In this document: piece by piece, positions 50,888 through 58,852 of the stretch | Numbering within the stretch: the stretch's first letter is position 1 | Layout of the letters: the number at the start of each line of letters is the position of its first letter | Made by a program: the position numbers and the translations under genes | Assembly: GCA_937968015.1 (NCBI GenBank) | Contig: CALBSO010000104.1 | Location: forward strand, 5,732-69,731 | Origin: an uncultured Thermomicrobia bacterium | GTDB taxonomy: Bacteria > Chloroflexota > Chloroflexia > Thermomicrobiales > JALYUS01 | Reading direction: 5' to 3' | Length of the DNA stretch: 64,000 nucleotides | The notes under the pieces: model-generated | What the model saw: only the letters and a program-made list of their open reading frames with translations | The model's database searches: none | Told to the model about the DNA's origin: nothing

Positions 50888-52438
50888 TCAATGACGGAAA
50901 TGCCTCCGCCCCGTTACCAGCATCGCGGCTTCTCCGGCATCGGCAGCGGCGACGCTCTCCGCGTCGCGGACGGAGCCGCCGGGATGCACGATGGCCGTGA
51001 TGCCCGCCGCCACACAGACCTCCACCGTATCCGCGAACGGGAAAAAGGCATCTGAGGCCATCACACTGCCGCGCGCGCGGTCGCCTGCCTTGGCAATCGC
51101 GATCTTCGCGGCGTCAATCCGGCTCGGTTGGCCGCCGCCGATCCCGACCGTGGCGCCATCTTTGACGAGGACAACACCATTCGACTTCACATGCCGCGCC
51201 GCACGCCACGCGAAGCGGAGATCGCGGACTTCCGTATCGGTTGGCATGCGCCGCGAGACGACGTTCCACGATTGCGCGTCGTCAATGACCTCGTCCTGTG
51301 TTTGGAGCAGGAACCCGCCCTGGACGGAACGCAACTCCCATCCACTCGGCGCGGCAGTGGGCGCACCCAACGCGAGTAAGCGGACATTTTTCCGCCGTGC
51401 GAACGCCGCGCGCGCCTCGTCGTCGAATGACGGCGCGAGGATAACCTCGACGAAGAGTTCCGCGATGGCCTCCGCCACGGCAGCAGTCGCCGGTGTCGTC
51501 AGCGCGATCACGCCACCAAACGCTGAGAGTGGGTCGGAGGCATACGCCTGCCGAAAAGCGATCTCCGGGCTATCTCCGAGCGCGATACCACACGGGATGT
51601 TGTGCTTGACGATCACACACGCCGGTTGCTGCCAACCGAGGAAATCGCACGCCGCCGTCCACGCGGCGTCCGCATCGAGAATGTTGTTGTAAGAGAGTTC
51701 TTTCCCCGCCAGTTGTGTCGCACCGAGCAAGCCTCGTCGCGGGCGGCCCGGTTCGTAGGCACGATAGAGTGCGGCAGCTTGATGCGGGTTTTCGCCGTAG
51801 CGCATCGGTTGGTGCAATGCCCCCGCAACACCGAATTCGGCGGGGAACACCGCGTCGGGCGCGCCGTCATTGCCGCGCAAATACGCCGCGATTGTCGTGT
51901 CGTAGGCGGCGACATGCGCGAAGGCTTTCGCAGCGAGGGCGCGCCGCTCCTCGACCGGGACAGCGCCCGCACGCAACAACGCAAGGACATGCTCGTAGTC
52001 CGCGGATTCAGTAACGACGAGGACGGACGGATAGTTTTTGGCCGCCGCCCGGACGAGCGTCGGCCCACCAATATCAATCTGCTCCAGCGCCTCCGCGACC
52101 ACGACAGACGGGTCAGCGACGGTCGCGACGAAGGGATAGAGGTTTGAGACAACCATGTCCACGGCAGTAATCCCGTGGTGCGCAAGCGTCGTCATGTCAT
52201 CCGCGTTGTCGCGGCGCGCGAGGATGCCGCCATGCACGGCGGGGTGCAGCGTTTTAACGCGCCCACCAAGGATTTCCGGGAAACCCGTCACGTCGGCGAT
52301 GCCCGTCACCGGAATCCCGGCCTCCACGAGCGCACGCTCGGTATTGCCGGTCGAAACCAGTTCCCAACCGAGATCAACAAGACCCCGCGCGAACGTCACC
52401 AACCCCGTTTTGTCCCAGACACTGAGCATCGCCCGCAT
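50888..52438 (-). CDS. purH: Bifunctional AICAR formyltransferase / IMP cyclohydrolase
   Basis: A 516-residue enzyme for the last two steps of IMP synthesis. The N-terminal cyclohydrolase starts AMLSVWDKTGLVTFARGL and includes ITGIADVTGFPEILGGRVKTLHP split across the active site. The transformylase domain has MRYGENPHQAAALYR, the catalytic Lys-His pair in CVIVKHNIPCGIA and SDAFFPFADTVEVCVAAG. ATG 52438 has AGGAACG upstream. Its leader carries a ZTP riboswitch, matching its substrate ZMP (AICAR). Confidence 0.95.
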   Translation of the reverse strand: MRAMLSVWDKTGLVTFARGLVDLGWELVSTGNTERALVEAGIPVTGIADVTGFPEILGGRVKTLHPAVHGGILARRDNADDMTTLAHHGITAVDMVVSNLYPFVATVADPSVVVAEALEQIDIGGPTLVRAAAKNYPSVLVVTESADYEHVLALLRAGAVPVEERRALAAKAFAHVAAYDTTIAAYLRGNDGAPDAVFPAEFGVAGALHQPMRYGENPHQAAALYRAYEPGRPRRGLLGATQLAGKELSYNNILDADAAWTAACDFLGWQQPACVIVKHNIPCGIALGDSPEIAFRQAYASDPLSAFGGVIALTTPATAAVAEAIAELFVEVILAPSFDDEARAAFARRKNVRLLALGAPTAAPSGWELRSVQGGFLLQTQDEVIDDAQSWNVVSRRMPTDTEVRDLRFAWRAARHVKSNGVVLVKDGATVGIGGGQPSRIDAAKIAIAKAGDRARGSVMASDAFFPFADTVEVCVAAGITAIVHPGGSVRDAESVAAADAGEAAMLVTGRRHFRH

Positions 52439-52535
52439 CGTCGTTCCTCGCTTTCGCGGAGAATGACGTCATCCGTCATGATGATGGGGCGCGGATACGG
52501 ACGTAATCGCTGCCGCGCCGCACGTCAGGGGATGA

Positions 52536-52618
52536 CGCGGCCCAGGCGAACGGCCTTCAATCTGCATAGCGGCTCCCCCGTGGTCGGCCCACGTTCCTTC
52601 GCCAGTTGCCGCCATGCA
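52536..52618 (-). ncRNA. ZTP (pfl-type) riboswitch in the purH leader
   Basis: Read on the minus strand, stem P1 pairs TGCATGGCGGC (52608-52618) with GCCGCTATGCA (52563-52573). It encloses AACTGGCG, a short GTGG/CCAC hairpin and GGGGGAG. A linker leads to a second domain with the hallmark CGCCTGGGC (within 52536-52555). These are the conserved blocks of the ZTP/ZMP riboswitch, which turns on one-carbon and purine genes when 10-formyl-THF is short. No clear terminator follows; a short ATGACG/CGTCAT hairpin lies between it and the purH start. Confidence 0.8.
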
Positions 52619-52640
52619 TGGTCACATGCGACCAGCGCCG

Positions 52641-52669
52641 ACTATACATGTTCCGCAGCGGTGAAACAA
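52641..52669 (-). promoter_or_regulatory. Candidate promoter for the riboswitch-purH transcript
   Basis: Minus-strand TTGTTT (52664-52669), 17 bases, TATAGT (52641-52646). The predicted start lies about 15 bases upstream of riboswitch stem P1. Confidence 0.5.
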
Positions 52670-52719
52670 GCGGCTGAAGAGGAACGGGTTTTCGCGCGCA
52701 CGGGCGAGCGGACGAACGT

Positions 52720-53805
52720 CTATCTCACTGCATCTGTGCTGTTCAGGCCGGCAATTTGAACCGCATCACCATTGTCGCGCGAGACAATCTCCCCCACGAC
52801 GATCGCTGCCGGAATCCACGCGCGCACTTCGTCAAGGTGATCGGGTGAAACGGCTGCAATCATGCCGAGACCCATATTGAAGACGCGGTACATCTCCGTA
52901 TTCGAAACATGTGCGGCATCCTGAATCGCCGTGAAAATCGGCGGAACCTCCCACCGCGCGGCATCGAACCGCGCGGTGAGGTGCGCGGGCAGGACACGCG
53001 GCACATTGTCCACGAGTCCACCGCCGGTGATGTGCGCGAGCGCATGGATACCGCCCGCATCGAGCGCGGGCAGGAGTTCGGCGGCGTATGAGCGGTGTTC
53101 CGCCAGCAGCAGGTCACTCAATGGTTGTGCATGACCCGCGGGAACGGTCGTGAGATGCACGCGTACGTCGTCTAGTGAACCGTCGAGGCCGAATGCACGC
53201 CGGGCGAGGGTGTACCCGTTCGTATGCAAGCCCGCCGACGGCAGGCCAAGCAGCAGATCGCCTTCCCGCACCGCGCGTCCATCGAGGACCTTCTCGCGCG
53301 CGACACTGCCGATAATGCACCCCGCGAGATCATAATCGCCCGTCGCATAGATGCCGGGCAGTTCGGCGGTCTCTCCGCCGAGCAATGCCATTCCATGCGC
53401 GCGGCAAGCATCCGCAACCCCACCGATGACGGCCGCGATCACTGCCGGATCGCTTGCCCCGACGGCAAGGTAGTCGAGGAAGAAAATCGGGCGCGCGCCG
53501 CAGCAGAGGATGTCATTGACGCAGTGATGGACGATGTCGCGTCCGATACCCGCGTGCGCTTCCGGCGTTCCCAGTGCGATGGCGAGTTTGAGTTTCGTCC
53601 CGACACCGTCAATCGAGGCGACCAGCACGGTGTCGCCCGCACCCGGCAATGCGTACATCCCACCGAAGTGACCGATGTCCGCGAGCACATTCGCGCTGTG
53701 CGTGGCGCGAATGCGTTCACGCAGCGAGAGCAGTGCGTTCGTCTTGGCGTCTATATCTACGCCCGCGCTCGCGTACGCACTCCGCGTCCGACGGCGGTCA
53801 TTCAT
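52720..53805 (-). CDS. purM: Phosphoribosylformylglycinamidine cyclo-ligase (AIR synthetase)
   Basis: A 361-residue ATP-dependent enzyme making aminoimidazole ribonucleotide. Recognisable blocks: YASAGVDIDAKTNALLSLRE, DTVLVASIDGVGTKLKLA, CVNDILCCGARPIFFLDYLA, LLGGETAELPGIY and HITGGGLVDNVPRVLP. ATG 53805 overlaps the end of the Roadblock gene by 8 bases. It precedes purH on the same strand, but purH has its own promoter and riboswitch in the 281-base gap. Confidence 0.94.
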   Translation of the reverse strand: MNDRRRTRSAYASAGVDIDAKTNALLSLRERIRATHSANVLADIGHFGGMYALPGAGDTVLVASIDGVGTKLKLAIALGTPEAHAGIGRDIVHHCVNDILCCGARPIFFLDYLAVGASDPAVIAAVIGGVADACRAHGMALLGGETAELPGIYATGDYDLAGCIIGSVAREKVLDGRAVREGDLLLGLPSAGLHTNGYTLARRAFGLDGSLDDVRVHLTTVPAGHAQPLSDLLLAEHRSYAAELLPALDAGGIHALAHITGGGLVDNVPRVLPAHLTARFDAARWEVPPIFTAIQDAAHVSNTEMYRVFNMGLGMIAAVSPDHLDEVRAWIPAAIVVGEIVSRDNGDAVQIAGLNSTDAVR

Positions 53806-54286
53806 ACTGCGGCGGGAATGGTTCGTTCGCGGGAGTCTGCTCGTCTTCCTGCGGTGGCTCCGATTGGGCGCCCTCCTCGCCAGTACCGGGCCAGAGCACA
53901 TAGGCGGTCACGGCGCGGAGCAGTTCACCACGCGCCCGGCGGGTCAGGAGTCGCAACCGCCCGAGGTTCGCATCCGGCCGCGCGAGGACGAGGAGCGCGA
54001 CATCGGGATCGAGCGGCGTGAGCAACACAAGCCCATCCTCGTATTCGAGGGTCGTCTGCGTGATGCCGCCCCGCTCCAGTTCGCGGCCCAATGCCTCCGC
54101 GACGAGCAACCCGCTCGCGCAAACCGCGCTGACCGCCTCACTGTCAATCCCCTCGGCGGCGCTGGAGGCGAGCAGCAACCCGTCGTTGCCAACAACCGCC
54201 GCGAGGTCAATGCCACCAATATCCCGCAACTGCTGGATCAGTTCGTTGAGCCGCGTGCCCGCCGCATCATTGCTTGCCATCCTCAT
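53798..54286 (-). CDS. Roadblock/LC7-domain protein (MglB-like)
   Basis: About 160 residues. The Roadblock fold is visible in LNELIQQLRDIGGIDLAAVV, GNDGLLLASSAAEGIDSEAV and the alpha/beta pattern to LLTPLDPDVALLVLARPDANLG split over the C-terminal strands, followed by an acidic Pro/Gln/Glu-rich tail. Such proteins act as GTPase regulators or scaffolds (MglB). No MglA-type GTPase is nearby. The start is ATG 54286 or 54280. It is translationally coupled to purM, an unusual pairing. Confidence 0.78.
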   Translation of the reverse strand: MRMASNDAAGTRLNELIQQLRDIGGIDLAAVVGNDGLLLASSAAEGIDSEAVSAVCASGLLVAEALGRELERGGITQTTLEYEDGLVLLTPLDPDVALLVLARPDANLGRLRLLTRRARGELLRAVTAYVLWPGTGEEGAQSEPPQEDEQTPANEPFPPQYE

Positions 54287-54395
54287 ACGCCCTTTCCGGT
54301 GGTCGAACACCACTACGCGTGCGAGTATAGCCGATGCGGCGGATGCCAGAAACGGTCAAGGGGTGACTTTCAAACCGCCAAGATGCTCTGTTCGT

Positions 54396-55688
54396 CTACG
54401 CGGGTGTAGCGATGCGATAGGGCGCGAGTTTGGCCGCGTCGCGCTGTGGGATCAACCCGTGCATCGTGATCCCCTGCTCGCCGTACTCCACGGATGCGAC
54501 CCGCCCGCTGCGATGAAACCGCTCGACGAGCGCCGAGTGGTCGTACGGGATGCAGACCCGCATCTCCGCCATCGTATCGGTCAGGGCGGATTCGACGCAC
54601 GCGAGCAACTCATCCAACCCCTGTCCGGTCATCGCGGAGACCGGCACGTACGCTTGCGGTAGTTCCAGCCCCTCGCGAAGGTCCGCCGGGACCTCGCCAC
54701 CGAGCGCGTCCACCTTATTGAGCGCGACGATTGTCGGCTTGTCGCTCACCTTGAGTTCACCGAGCACCTTCCGGACGATCGCCGCCTGCTCCTCTGCGTT
54801 CGGATGCATGAGGTCAACGACATGCACAAGCACGTCCGCTTCGCTGATCTCCTCCAAGGTCGCACGGAAAGCGGCGACAAGTTGCGTCGGCAATTGATTG
54901 ATGAAGCCGACGGTATCGGTCATCAGTGCGTCGCGGCCACTTGGCAACACGATCCGGCGCGTCGTCGGGTCGAGCGTCGCGAAGAGTTTATTCTCCGCGA
55001 GCACGGCCGCGTCGGTGAGGCGGTTCAGCAACGTTGATTTGCCCGCGTTCGTGTAGCCAACAAGGGCGATAATCGGGACGCCGGATTTGCGCCGCTTTTG
55101 CCGGTACTGCTCGCGGTGCGCGTGGACTTCCGTCAGTTCCTCTTTCAGCAGCATCACGCGCTCCTGGGCGCGGCGGCGGTCCACCTCCAATTGCGTCTCA
55201 CCTGGCCCACGGAGGCCGACACCACCCATTGTCTGGCGCGAAAGGTGCGTCCACATCCGCGTGAAGCGGTTCATACGATATTCGAGTTGCGCCAACTCGA
55301 CTTGCAACCGCCCCTCATGCGTCTGGGCGCGGCGGGCGAAGATGTCGAGAATGAGGGCGGTGCGGTCAATGACCTTCACCTCCAGTGAATCCTCGAGATG
55401 GCGCAACTGGCTCGGCGATAGCTCCTCGTCAACGACAAGGACATCGTACCGCAGCTCCTCGCGTGCCGCTTTGACTTCCTGGACCTTGCCCTTCCCGAGA
55501 TAGGAGGTTGGGTTCGGTCGCGACAGGTTCTGCGCGACCGCGCCGACGACCTCGAGATCGGCGGACTCGGCGAGCCGGGCCAGTTCTTCGAGCGAGTCGT
55601 CGGTCGTCCAGCCATTTTCGTTCCACCGCACGGCGGCGAGCATCGCGCGTTCGGTCGGCGGAGTAGTCGGATGCAATAACGTGGGAAT
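54396..55688 (-). CDS. hflX: Ribosome-associated GTPase HflX
   Basis: About 430 residues. The N-terminal HflX domain (PTSYLGKGKVQEVK, LVVDEELSPSQLRHLED, LILDIFARRAQTHEGRLQVE) ends at GGVGLRGPGETQLEVDRR. The G domain has GYTNAGKSTLLN (G1), DTVGFI (G3) and NKVD (G4). HflX splits stalled ribosomes under stress. The only start with a Shine-Dalgarno at proper distance is ATT 55688 (AGGAGGG, 7-base spacer); the first standard codon, TTG 55676, is 19 bases away from it. It follows miaA, as in many bacteria (miaA-hfq-hflX), with hfq missing. Confidence 0.92.
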   Translation of the reverse strand: MPTLLHPTTPPTERAMLAAVRWNENGWTTDDSLEELARLAESADLEVVGAVAQNLSRPNPTSYLGKGKVQEVKAAREELRYDVLVVDEELSPSQLRHLEDSLEVKVIDRTALILDIFARRAQTHEGRLQVELAQLEYRMNRFTRMWTHLSRQTMGGVGLRGPGETQLEVDRRRAQERVMLLKEELTEVHAHREQYRQKRRKSGVPIIALVGYTNAGKSTLLNRLTDAAVLAENKLFATLDPTTRRIVLPSGRDALMTDTVGFINQLPTQLVAAFRATLEEISEADVLVHVVDLMHPNAEEQAAIVRKVLGELKVSDKPTIVALNKVDALGGEVPADLREGLELPQAYVPVSAMTGQGLDELLACVESALTDTMAEMRVCIPYDHSALVERFHRSGRVASVEYGEQGITMHGLIPQRDAAKLAPYRIATPA

Positions 55689-55744
55689 CGAAGTACCCTC
55701 CTGAAAAGTCTTCGCCGCGCGTAGGGCGCGCTGCCGCTGATCGG

Positions 55745-56692
55745 TCAGTATAGCAGGAAGTGCCGGATCGCCTCAGTCGCCTCATGCAACAATCGGTGTT
55801 GGTCCTGCGCATCGAGCCAGACGATCGTCTCGTCGCGGCGCAACCAGGTCATCTGGTGCCGTGCGTAACGATGGGTTGCCTGCTTGATGCGCTCGCACAT
55901 GATGTGAAACGTCGTCTCCCCCTGTAGGTATTCCACAACCTGGCGATAGCCGATACCCGTCATGGCGGGGAGCGAAGGATCGTACCCAGCGGCCAATAAC
56001 GCGCGTACCTCCTCGACGAGTCCGGCGGCAAGCATTGCCTCGACGCGCGCGTCAATCCGCGCGTACAGCATATCTCGCGAGACCGATAGGCCGATACGGA
56101 GATCATGATATGGCCTCTCGGATCGTCCGCGTTGCGCGCTGAACGGCCGGCCGGTGGCACGCATGACCTCCAGCGCGCGGATAATACGGCGAAGGTTGGG
56201 GCCGGTACGCGTGGCGGCTTCCGGATCCCTCGCGGCAAGTTCACTCAGGAGCGGTTCAACACCCTCGATTCGCGCTCGTTCTTCCATCGCCGCCCGGAAC
56301 TGCGGATTCGGCGCGACGGCCGGTGGCTCCCAGCCATCAAGCAGCGCGGTCGTCCACTGCGCCGTACCGCCGACGAGAAGCGGGAGATGGCCGCGCGCGA
56401 GAATGTCCGCAATGGCCTGCGTCGCCTCCGCCTTCCACCGCGCGAGATCGTACGGCACATCCGGCGTTGTCACGTTGATCAGCGCATGGGGAATCTGCGC
56501 GCGCTCCGCAGGCGTTGGTTTCGCCGTACCGATGTCCATGCCGTGATAAAGCAACCGCGAGTCCGCCGAAACGACCTCGCCAGCGAACGTCTCTGCGAGC
56601 GCGAGCGCGAGCGACGATTTGCCTGAAGCCGTCGGGCCAAGCACCGCAATCAGCGGCTGTTTCTCAACTTTGTAGGCAATTTCACGAGACAA
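55745..56692 (-). CDS. miaA: tRNA dimethylallyltransferase
   Basis: A 315-residue enzyme that prenylates A37 of tRNAs reading UNN codons. It shows the P-loop LIAVLGPTASGKSSLALALA, SADSRLLYHGMDIGTAKPTP, the QFRAAMEERA region and GIGYRQVVEYLQGE. The apparent start is TTG 56692 with GGACGG upstream. Co-oriented with hflX and divergent from glnA. Confidence 0.94.
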   Translation of the reverse strand: MSREIAYKVEKQPLIAVLGPTASGKSSLALALAETFAGEVVSADSRLLYHGMDIGTAKPTPAERAQIPHALINVTTPDVPYDLARWKAEATQAIADILARGHLPLLVGGTAQWTTALLDGWEPPAVAPNPQFRAAMEERARIEGVEPLLSELAARDPEAATRTGPNLRRIIRALEVMRATGRPFSAQRGRSERPYHDLRIGLSVSRDMLYARIDARVEAMLAAGLVEEVRALLAAGYDPSLPAMTGIGYRQVVEYLQGETTFHIMCERIKQATHRYARHQMTWLRRDETIVWLDAQDQHRLLHEATEAIRHFLLY

Positions 56693-56849
56693 TCTGCCGT
56701 CCGTTACGACTACTGTGCAGATGCACAGAAAGGGATAGGATTGTTTATCGGATCGTACGTAGAAGCGGCGGCCATCCGGTCGGTATCCTCATCTCAGGTA
56801 CGGTTTCAGCGCGTGCATCCGCACGAGTGTAGCATGGAAGGGGTATGCG

Positions 56850-58301
56850 GTGACTGCAATTCTTGACCAAATCGGTGCAGATGCCCAAGCAAAAGACGTG
56901 ATCGCGATGATTAAGAAAACGGGCGTCCAGTTCGTGGATGTCAAGTTCGTGGATCTGCTCGGCATGTGGCAGCACTTCTCCATCCCATCCGGCAAGTTCG
57001 ATGCGGATGTCTTCACAGATGGTATCGGCTTCGACGGCTCCTCGATCCGGGGCTTCCAGAAGATCCACGAGAGCGACATGCTCCTCTTCCCGGAGGCGTC
57101 CACCGCGATCGTTGACCCCGCGTTGAAGGTGCCGACGCTCTCCATCATCTGCAATATCGTGGACCCGGTGACGCACGAGCCGTACACCCGCGATCCGCGC
57201 TACGTCGCCAAGAAGGCGGAGGCGTATGTCGCCAGCACGGGCATCGCGACGCAGACCTTCTTCGGCCCCGAAGTCGAGTTCTATATCTTCGATGATATGC
57301 GCTTCGGCCAGAACGCGAACAGCGGCTTCTACTACATTGATTCCGACGAAGGCATCTGGAATGCCGGTCGGAACGGCGGCTCGCCGAACCTCGGCTACCG
57401 GCCGCGTGTCAAGGAAGGGTACTTCCCCGTCCCACCGACAGATAGCCAGCAGGACCTGCGTTCGATCATGGCGCAGCGGTTGATGGAAGCCGGCATTGAT
57501 GTCGAAGTGCAGCATCACGAAGTCGGCGGCCCAGGCCAGGCCGAGATTGACTTCCGCTTCAACACACTCGTCAATGCGTCGGACACCGTACTCCTGTACA
57601 AGTACATCGTCAAGAACGTCGCGCGGGAGTACGGCAAGGTCGTCACCTTCATGCCAAAGCCGATCTTCCAGGAGAACGGTTCCGGGATGCATGTCCATCA
57701 GAGCCTCTGGAAAGAGGGCAAGAACCTCTTCTATGATCCCAGCGGCTACGCGAACCTCTCCGAGATGGCGCGGCACTACATCGGCGGTCTGCTGAAGCAC
57801 GCACCCGCCTTGCTCGCCTTCGCCGCACCAACGACGAACTCGTTCCGCCGGCTCGTGCCGGGCTACGAGGCGCCGATCAACCTGATGTACTCGCGCCGCA
57901 ACCGCTCCGCCTGCATCCGCATCCCGGTGTACGGCACGAGCGAGAAAGCCGTTCGCCTCGAACTGCGCATGCCGGATCCGATGGCAAACCCCTATCTCGC
58001 CTTCTCGGCGATGCTGATGGCGGGCCTGGACGGCGTCAAGAACAGGATCGAGCCACCGACGCCGATGGACCTCGACCTGTACGAGTTGGAGCCGGAAGAG
58101 AAGGCGAAGATCAAGCAGACGCCCGGCTCGCTTGGCGAAGTGCTCACCGCGCTCGAAGAAGACCACGACTTTCTCACCGAGGGCGGCGTCTTCACCAGTG
58201 ACCTGATCGAGACGTACATCGCCTACAAGCGCGAGAAGGAAGTGGACGCAATCGCCCTCCGACCGCATCCCTACGAGTTCCATCTCTACCACGATCTCTA
58301 G
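56850..58301 (+). CDS. glnA: Glutamine synthetase, type I
   Basis: A 483-residue dodecameric enzyme making glutamine from glutamate, ammonia and ATP. Family blocks: FVDVKFVDLLGMWQHFSIP, GFDGSSIRGFQKIHESDM, NGSGMHVHQSLW, FRRLVPGYEAPINLMYSRRN and RIPVYGTSEKAVRLELRMPD. DLDLYELEPEEKAKI carries a tyrosine (Tyr411) aligned with the adenylylation site of the beta subgroup, suggesting GlnE-type control; this is inference. GTG 56850 is preceded by AAGGGG. A strong terminator follows, separating it from gltB. Confidence 0.96.
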   Translation: MTAILDQIGADAQAKDVIAMIKKTGVQFVDVKFVDLLGMWQHFSIPSGKFDADVFTDGIGFDGSSIRGFQKIHESDMLLFPEASTAIVDPALKVPTLSIICNIVDPVTHEPYTRDPRYVAKKAEAYVASTGIATQTFFGPEVEFYIFDDMRFGQNANSGFYYIDSDEGIWNAGRNGGSPNLGYRPRVKEGYFPVPPTDSQQDLRSIMAQRLMEAGIDVEVQHHEVGGPGQAEIDFRFNTLVNASDTVLLYKYIVKNVAREYGKVVTFMPKPIFQENGSGMHVHQSLWKEGKNLFYDPSGYANLSEMARHYIGGLLKHAPALLAFAAPTTNSFRRLVPGYEAPINLMYSRRNRSACIRIPVYGTSEKAVRLELRMPDPMANPYLAFSAMLMAGLDGVKNRIEPPTPMDLDLYELEPEEKAKIKQTPGSLGEVLTALEEDHDFLTEGGVFTSDLIETYIAYKREKEVDAIALRPHPYEFHLYHDL

Positions 58302-58321
58302 ACGCTGACGGCCGCCGCGAG

Positions 58322-58349
58322 AGGGGAGGGCGTTTGCCCTCCCCTTTTT
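58322..58349 (+). terminator. Rho-independent terminator of glnA
   Basis: AGGGGAGGGC and GCCCTCCCCT pair around GTTT and run into TTTTT. Begins about 20 bases after the glnA stop. A textbook terminator. Confidence 0.9.
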
Positions 58350-58418
58350 CGTGCCTGTGCAGCCGCCCAAGAAGATAAGGTCGGGGCTATGCAGGGGTAC
58401 GGACTTCTTCGAACCGGA

Positions 58419-58446
58419 TTGACACGTATCACTCACCAGTGATAAT
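58419..58446 (+). promoter_or_regulatory. Strong promoter for the T-box/gltB transcript
   Basis: A perfect TTGACA (58419-58424) with GATAAT (58441-58446) 16 bases downstream. Transcription would start near 58453, giving a leader of about 400 bases before gltB. Confidence 0.7.
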
Positions 58447-58495
58447 TACTTCGTTACCGTTTTCACACACGCGTGCGAAAGCGGCACACCAACGA

Positions 58496-58803
58496 CGCAA
58501 CCCGCGTTGAGTGGGAACAGTAGGTGGGTATTCCCCGCCAGCGATCCGGCGGCAGGTGGAAAGCCGGAATCGGGGCACGATCCACTGAAAGCAGCCCAGG
58601 AGCGGATGGCGACGATGCACGGAAGGGACGCATGCCGCACGGCGTGCGCGTGCATTCCGCCGGTGGATGGCTGCCACGTTGCGCGTCCTCCAGCCGAGAA
58701 GTGGTCGCGTGCGATAGACGCGCGGCAACGAGGGTGGTACCGCGGGAGAATGGACAGGTGTCCGGCTCTCGTCCCTCAGCGGGGACGGGGGCTGTTTGCG
58801 TTC
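58496..58803 (+). ncRNA. T-box leader upstream of gltB
   Basis: The T-box sequence AGGGTGGTACCGCG is at 58731-58744, with the antiterminator arm CGCGG at 58721-58725. A competing hairpin pairs CTCTCGTCCC (58766-58775) with GGGACGGGGG (58782-58791) and is followed by CTGTTTGCG. Stem I has AGTA (58519-58522) opposite GAA (58587-58589), the loop-E pair of the specifier loop. The stems GTGG/CCAC and TGGG/CCCA lie on either side, and the GATCCGGCGGCAGG region sits near the apex. The trinucleotide after GAA is AGC (58590-58592), followed by A, which reads as a serine codon. GAA itself would be glutamate. T-box leaders sense uncharged tRNA. Confidence 0.8.
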
Positions 58804-58852
58804 AGCCCGGCGTTCCTGCACCGAATGATCGCGTCTTCGGGAGGGAACTGTC

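Noticed and set aside
56745..58436. A 563-codon minus-strand frame opposite glnA.
   Set aside because: Shadow of glutamine synthetase.
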